A stretch of 64,000 nucleotides of DNA, from positions 124,001 to 188,000 of the forward strand of contig CANMOU010000001.1 of NCBI GenBank assembly GCA_947499555.1. Reading direction: 5' to 3'. The stretch is from an uncultured Roseovarius sp. (GTDB lineage Bacteria > Pseudomonadota > Alphaproteobacteria > Rhodobacterales > Rhodobacteraceae). The notes under the pieces were generated by a model. That model was not told the origin of the DNA. It did no database searches and saw only the letters and a program-made list of their open reading frames with translations. Made by a program: the position numbers and the translations under genes. Below, one piece after another: positions 60,598 through 64,000 of the stretch (positions are counted from its first letter, which is position 1; every line of letters starts with the position of its first letter).

Positions 60598-61250
60598 CGG
60601 CGCTTTTGCTGCGCGACCTACGGCTTGCGATACGGGCAGGCGGCGGGTTTGGCCTTGGCCTGGCGTTTTTTCTGATCGTCGTGGTGCTCGTCCCCTTTGG
60701 TGTTGGCCCGCAATCCGAGCTGCTGTCGCGCATTGCCGCGGGCACGCTCTGGATCGGGGCGCTGCTTGCATGCCTTTTATCGCTTGACCGCATTTTCGCG
60801 CTCGACTGGGAAGACGGCTCGCTTGATCTTCTGGCCACCGCTCCCTTGCCGATGGAGGCGATTGCCGCCGTCAAGGCCCTGGCCCATTGGCTGACCACCG
60901 GGCTGCCGTTGGTATTTGCCGCGCCAGTTCTTGCGATCCTTCTGAACCTGCCGCCTGCGGGGTATGGCCCTCTTGTCTTGTCGCTGCTTCTGGGCACACC
61001 CGCACTTAGCATGATCGGCACTTTCGGGGCCGCGCTCACAGTTGGGTTAAAACGCGGCGGTTTGCTTCTGAGTCTTCTTGTTTTGCCGCTTTATGTGCCC
61101 ACATTGATCTTTGGCGCAGAGGCGGCAAGGCGTGGTATGGACGGGTTTGACACAACTACGCCGATGCTGATGCTGGCCGGGATCACCTGCGGCACCATCG
61201 CGCTTTTGCCTTTTGCCGCCGCTGCGGTATTGAGGGTCAATCTGCGGTGA
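60594..61250 (+). CDS. ccmB: Heme exporter membrane protein CcmB
   Basis: A 218-residue protein with six membrane spans; starts with GTG in the end of ccmA. It contains [10 protein letters not shown], typical of CcmB. Partner of CcmA. Confidence 0.93.
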   Translation: MTALLLRDLRLAIRAGGGFGLGLAFFLIVVVLVPFGVGPQSELLSRIAAGTLWIGALLACLLSLDRIFALDWEDGSLDLLATAPLPMEAIAAVKALAHWLTTGLPLVFAAPVLAILLNLPPAGYGPLVLSLLLGTPALSMIGTFGAALTVGLKRGGLLLSLLVLPLYVPTLIFGAEAARRGMDGFDTTTPMLMLAGITCGTIALLPFAAAAVLRVNLR

Positions 61251-61272
61251 ACTGAATCGGGGAGAGAGCGGC

Positions 61273-62007
61273 GTGCCGTCATTGTGGGAATATGCAAATC
61301 CCAAGAAATTCATCGATACGACCAGCCGGGTCACGCCATGGCTGTTCGTCGCGGCTTTTCTGTGCCTTGTGACGGGCCTGACCTGGGGCTTTTTCTTTAC
61401 GCCCGATGATTTCCGGCAGGGCAGCACCGTCAAGATCATCTACCTGCACGTGCCCTCGGCGCTCATGGCCATCAACGCCTGGCTGATGATGCTGGTGGCC
61501 TCGCTGATCTGGATCGTGCGGCGCCATCATGTCAGCGCCCTGGCCGCCCGCGCCGCAGCGCCTGTGGGCGTTGTGATGACGCTCATCGCGCTGGCAACCG
61601 GGGCAATCTGGGGTCAGCCGATGTGGGGCACATGGTGGGCCTGGGATCCGCGCCTGACCTCGTTCCTGATCCTGTTCCTCTTCTATCTGGGCTACATCGC
61701 CTTATGGGAAGCCATCGAGAATGACGATACGGCCGCAGACCTCACATCAATCCTCTGCCTTGTCGGGTCGGTTTTCGCACTGCTCAGCCGATATGCGGTC
61801 AATTTCTGGAACCAGGGCCTGCATCAGGGAGCGTCCTTGAGCCTCGATAAAGAAGAAAACGTGCATGACGTCTTCTATCACCCGCTGCTTATCTGCATCG
61901 CGGGCTTTGTCCTGCTCTTCCTCGCCCTGGTCTTTCTGCGCACGCAGACCGAAATTCGCGCGCGCCGTATGCGCGCGCTTTTGGCGCGTGAAAGGTTAAC
62001 GGCATGA
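61273..62007 (+). CDS. ccmC: Heme transporter CcmC
   Basis: A 244-residue membrane protein. The tryptophan-rich WGQPMWGTWWAWDPRLT at 113-129 is the heme-handling segment, with heme-axial His at 59 and near 184. GTG start at 61273 after GGGGAGAG. It loads heme on CcmE. Confidence 0.95.
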   Translation: MPSLWEYANPKKFIDTTSRVTPWLFVAAFLCLVTGLTWGFFFTPDDFRQGSTVKIIYLHVPSALMAINAWLMMLVASLIWIVRRHHVSALAARAAAPVGVVMTLIALATGAIWGQPMWGTWWAWDPRLTSFLILFLFYLGYIALWEAIENDDTAADLTSILCLVGSVFALLSRYAVNFWNQGLHQGASLSLDKEENVHDVFYHPLLICIAGFVLLFLALVFLRTQTEIRARRMRALLARERLTA

Positions 62008-62162
62008 TCCCCGATCTTGGAAAATATGCCGATGCGGTGCTGTCGGCCTATGGCGTGTCTCTTTTGCTGCTGGTCGGGCTTGTCTGGCTCAGCCTGCGCC
62101 GGGCGAAAAAGGTGAAGCGAGAGCTGGAACAGATTGAAGGTAAAGGGAAAACCGATGGCTAA
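62004..62162 (+). CDS. ccmD: Heme exporter protein CcmD
   Basis: A 52-residue single-span protein. It starts with ATG overlapping the ccmC stop (ATGA), has a hydrophobic segment at about 14-30 and a positively charged cytoplasmic tail (L-R-R-A-K-K-V-K-R-E-L). Size, place and topology are those of CcmD, which stabilises CcmC-CcmE. Its end overlaps the ccmG start. Confidence 0.9.
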   Translation: MIPDLGKYADAVLSAYGVSLLLLVGLVWLSLRRAKKVKRELEQIEGKGKTDG

Positions 62163-62694
62163 AGTCTCTCCTCTGATGATAGCGCCAATCGTCTGTGCAG
62201 CCATGATTGCCGGTGCTGTTGTGGCGCTCAACACAAGCGAAGGACGCGATCAGTTGCCGTCGGCCTTTGAGGGGCGCGCCGCACCGACAGTGGCGCTTGA
62301 GGCCTTGGGTCAGAAACCTGTTTTTGATGATGCCATGCTCCGCGATGGCGACGTGAAGCTCGTGAATTTCTGGGCCAGCTGGTGCGCGCCGTGCCGGGTC
62401 GAACATCCGCATTTGACGGCGTTGGCCGAAGAAGGAGTCACGGTTTACGGCGTGAACTACAAGGACAGTCCGGCCAATGCGCTCGACTTTCTCGAAGAGC
62501 TGGGCGACCCCTATGCAGGGATCGGGACCGATTCAAATGGCCGCATGGGGCTTGACTGGGGGCTATACGGCGTGCCGGAAACCTACGTCATCAACGGCGA
62601 AGGCCAGATTGTTCTGCGCTTTGCTGGTCCGATCACGCAGCGGGTGATGGACAGCGAAATCCGCCCGGCCATCGAACGTGCAAAGGCTCAGTGA
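62155..62694 (+). CDS. ccmG: Thiol:disulfide interchange protein CcmG (DsbE)
   Basis: A 179-residue thioredoxin-fold protein anchored by an N-terminal span (about 8-26). W76-C77-A-P-C80 is the redox site, and G-V-P-E-T-Y is the cis-proline loop. It reduces the apocytochrome c cysteines in the periplasm. The start at 62155 is inside ccmD. Confidence 0.95.
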   Translation: MAKVSPLMIAPIVCAAMIAGAVVALNTSEGRDQLPSAFEGRAAPTVALEALGQKPVFDDAMLRDGDVKLVNFWASWCAPCRVEHPHLTALAEEGVTVYGVNYKDSPANALDFLEELGDPYAGIGTDSNGRMGLDWGLYGVPETYVINGEGQIVLRFAGPITQRVMDSEIRPAIERAKAQ

Positions 62695-62828
62695 GCCGCC
62701 TGGCACTGCCCTGCGGCGGCAACCTCATTAACAGCGCAGGCATGGGCATCCTGCGCGCCGGTTGTCGCGCCGATAAGGGCAACACAGCACAGGATGGCAA
62801 CCTGGGACGCAATCAAAAACATACGCAT
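62688..62828 (-). CDS. Putative 46-residue secreted peptide, convergent with ccmG
   Basis: An open frame of 46 codons reads M-R-M-F-L-I-A-S-Q-V-A-I-L-C-C and continues hydrophobic to about residue 22, then A-Q-D-A-H-A-C31 and C42 near the end. The layout looks like a signal peptide plus a very small mature part with two cysteines. GAGAAAGA precedes the ATG. It overlaps the last seven bases of ccmG on the other strand. Real, but unproven, because short frames can arise by chance. Confidence 0.4.
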   Translation of the reverse strand: MRMFLIASQVAILCCVALIGATTGAQDAHACAVNEVAAAGQCQAAH

Positions 62829-63054
62829 GGCTTGGTCTTTCTCAAACTCTTGTCTCAATCTGAGATCTAGACTTGGGGTCTTCGAGGGGAAAAACTAAGT
62901 CAGGAAACCCATACCTTTGTGGCTTTTAACGCGCATTTGATACATCTTGAGCGCGGGGTGAGGTGGCCGGGTTCTCTTGCGCCGCGCGCGCGCTGTTGCT
63001 ATCTGGCGAGGGCTTATCCGATTGTTTTGATCGGGAAACTGGAGACAACAGCAC

Positions 63055-64000
63055 TTGCCCGAGACACCCCCAAGGCTTGAAACCAAAAACCTGATGCGCC
63101 GCTATGAGGGGCGTGTTGTGGTGGATGATGTCTCGCTAAAGGTGCAGCCGGGGCAGGTGACCTGTCTTCTGGGCCCCTCGGGCTGCGGCAAGTCAACGAC
63201 GTTGCGGATGATTGCAGGCGTTGAAATGCAGGATGAGGGCGAGATTTGGGTTGATGGCAATCTGGTTTGCGACACCGTGTTCCGTGTCCCTCCCGAGCGG
63301 CGCAATATTGGCCTGATGTTCCAGGATTTTGCGCTTTTTCCCCACCTGCAGGTTGGTGAAAACATCGCGTTCGGTCTGAGTGGCGAGAAAGCTCAAAAAG
63401 ACGCGCGTGTAGGCGAGCTCTTGGAACGGGTGGGGCTCGAGGGCTACGCACGCAAGTACCCCCATGAACTTTCAGGCGGCGAGCAACAACGCGTGGCGCT
63501 GGCCCGTGCGCTCGCGCCGCGACCGCGCATCATGCTGATGGATGAGCCGTTTTCCGGACTTGATAACCGGCTGCGTGACGGCATTCGCGATGAAACGCTT
63601 GATGTTTTGCGCGAAGCGGACACTGCCGTGCTGCTGGTGACTCATGAGCCGGAAGAAGCGATGCGCATGGCCGACAATATCGCACTCATGCGCCACGGCC
63701 GGATTGTGCAGCAGGGCGCACCCTACAATATCTACAACGCGCCGGCTGACCGCGACGCAGTGGCATTTTTTAGCGATATCAATGTGATACGCGCTGAAGT
63801 TTCCGGCGCGCTAGCGCAAACCCCTTTTGGTCAGTTTCTCGCGCCAGCGATTTCGGATGGCCAGTCCGTGGACATCGTGATCCGCCCGCAGCATGTGAAG
63901 ATCGACTTTGACCGCAACGGCGTCGGCCCGTCGCCCACGATCAGTGACGGCACCGCCGCACGGGGGCAGGTTCAACGCGCCCGGTTCATGGGGTCAGAAA
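63055..64000 (+). CDS. ABC transporter ATP-binding protein (FbpC/PotA-type), cut by right edge
   Basis: At least 315 residues are visible from a TTG at 63055, with GGAG ten bases upstream. Walker A G-P-S-G-C-G-K-S-T is at 40-48, signature L-S-G-G-E-Q-Q-R-V-A-L-A-R-A, Walker B M-L-M-D-E-P-F-S-G-L-D, and the switch His is in V-T-H-E-P. A C-terminal TOBE-like regulatory part follows and runs off the window. Such ATPases power binding-protein uptake of ferric iron, spermidine, sulfate or similar. The partner genes are not visible. Confidence 0.88.
   Translation, partial: MPETPPRLETKNLMRRYEGRVVVDDVSLKVQPGQVTCLLGPSGCGKSTTLRMIAGVEMQDEGEIWVDGNLVCDTVFRVPPERRNIGLMFQDFALFPHLQVGENIAFGLSGEKAQKDARVGELLERVGLEGYARKYPHELSGGEQQRVALARALAPRPRIMLMDEPFSGLDNRLRDGIRDETLDVLREADTAVLLVTHEPEEAMRMADNIALMRHGRIVQQGAPYNIYNAPADRDAVAFFSDINVIRAEVSGALAQTPFGQFLAPAISDGQSVDIVIRPQHVKIDFDRNGVGPSPTISDGTAARGQVQRARFMGSE

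Noticed and set aside
1-64000. tRNA or rRNA genes, transposases or phage genes
   Set aside because: None could be recognised on reading either strand. A tRNAscan-type search would be decisive for tRNA.

Overview
The window looks like a chromosome segment of a marine Roseobacter-group alphaproteobacterium (Rhodobacterales). The supporting evidence is GC-rich coding DNA, tightly overlapping ATGA/GTGA operons, two tandem DMSP-lyase genes of the DddQ type, a soxBDAG sarcosine oxidase operon, a fused secDF, and Rhodobacterales-style intergenic hairpin repeats. Tandem dddQ genes are something I remember from Roseovarius nubinhibens, so a Roseovarius-like host is my best guess. No species can be assigned from sequence reading alone. 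I found no rRNA, tRNA, CRISPR array, transposase or prophage genes.

Layout. 1-2174: cupin, SDR and AbrB-type membrane protein, with a TetR-like operator. 2218-6963: an orphan small gene, a two-subunit molybdenum hydroxylase of the isoquinoline oxidoreductase type, a DMT exporter and a DUF7079-like protein. 7112-28519: a large two-armed catabolic island. Its minus arm (18268 down to 7112) reads FAD demethylase, MDR oxidoreductase, dddQ, dddQ, four enolase-superfamily genes of the mandelate racemase/muconate lactonizing class with a small cupin among them, and a class III aminotransferase. Its plus arm (18340 to 28519) reads RpiR regulator, Rieske oxygenase, AT-rich membrane protein, Asp/Glu-racemase-like protein, sulfotransferase-like protein, aldehyde dehydrogenase, FrhB-like iron-sulfur protein, ADP-ribosylglycohydrolase, CMD-family protein, BKACE and PcaB-like lyase. 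28849-32382: porin, two sulfotransferases and a secreted protein. 32389-35714: LivFGMH-type ABC transporter without a binding protein. 35951-41202: desaturase, dusA, a PhyH-like protein, small genes, ruvX and ccmI. 41410-47122: sarcosine oxidase. 47155-55612: sodB, LOG protein, LysM protein, acyltransferase, ATM1-type ABC exporter and serS. 55839-62694: yajC, secDF, a TauE-type exporter, an Mth938-like protein and the ccmABCDG cytochrome c maturation operon. The right edge cuts an ABC ATPase.

How the genes work together. The island between 7112 and 28519 is the part worth study. The Rieske oxygenase and the dimethylglycine-dehydrogenase-like flavoprotein are what one expects for sequential demethylation of a betaine. 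All four enolase-superfamily proteins keep a lysine on each face of the active site, which is the racemase/epimerase arrangement known from hydroxyproline-betaine epimerase. The two DddQ proteins keep every metal and catalytic residue. I infer a locus that processes several onium osmolytes (DMSP plus one or more N-methylated amino acids), under a SIS-domain RpiR regulator transcribed from a 71-bp divergent promoter. The exact substrate and the jobs of the ADP-ribosylglycohydrolase, the FrhB-like protein and the PcaB-like lyase are unknown. Sarcosine oxidase elsewhere in the window would fit the same N-methyl economy.
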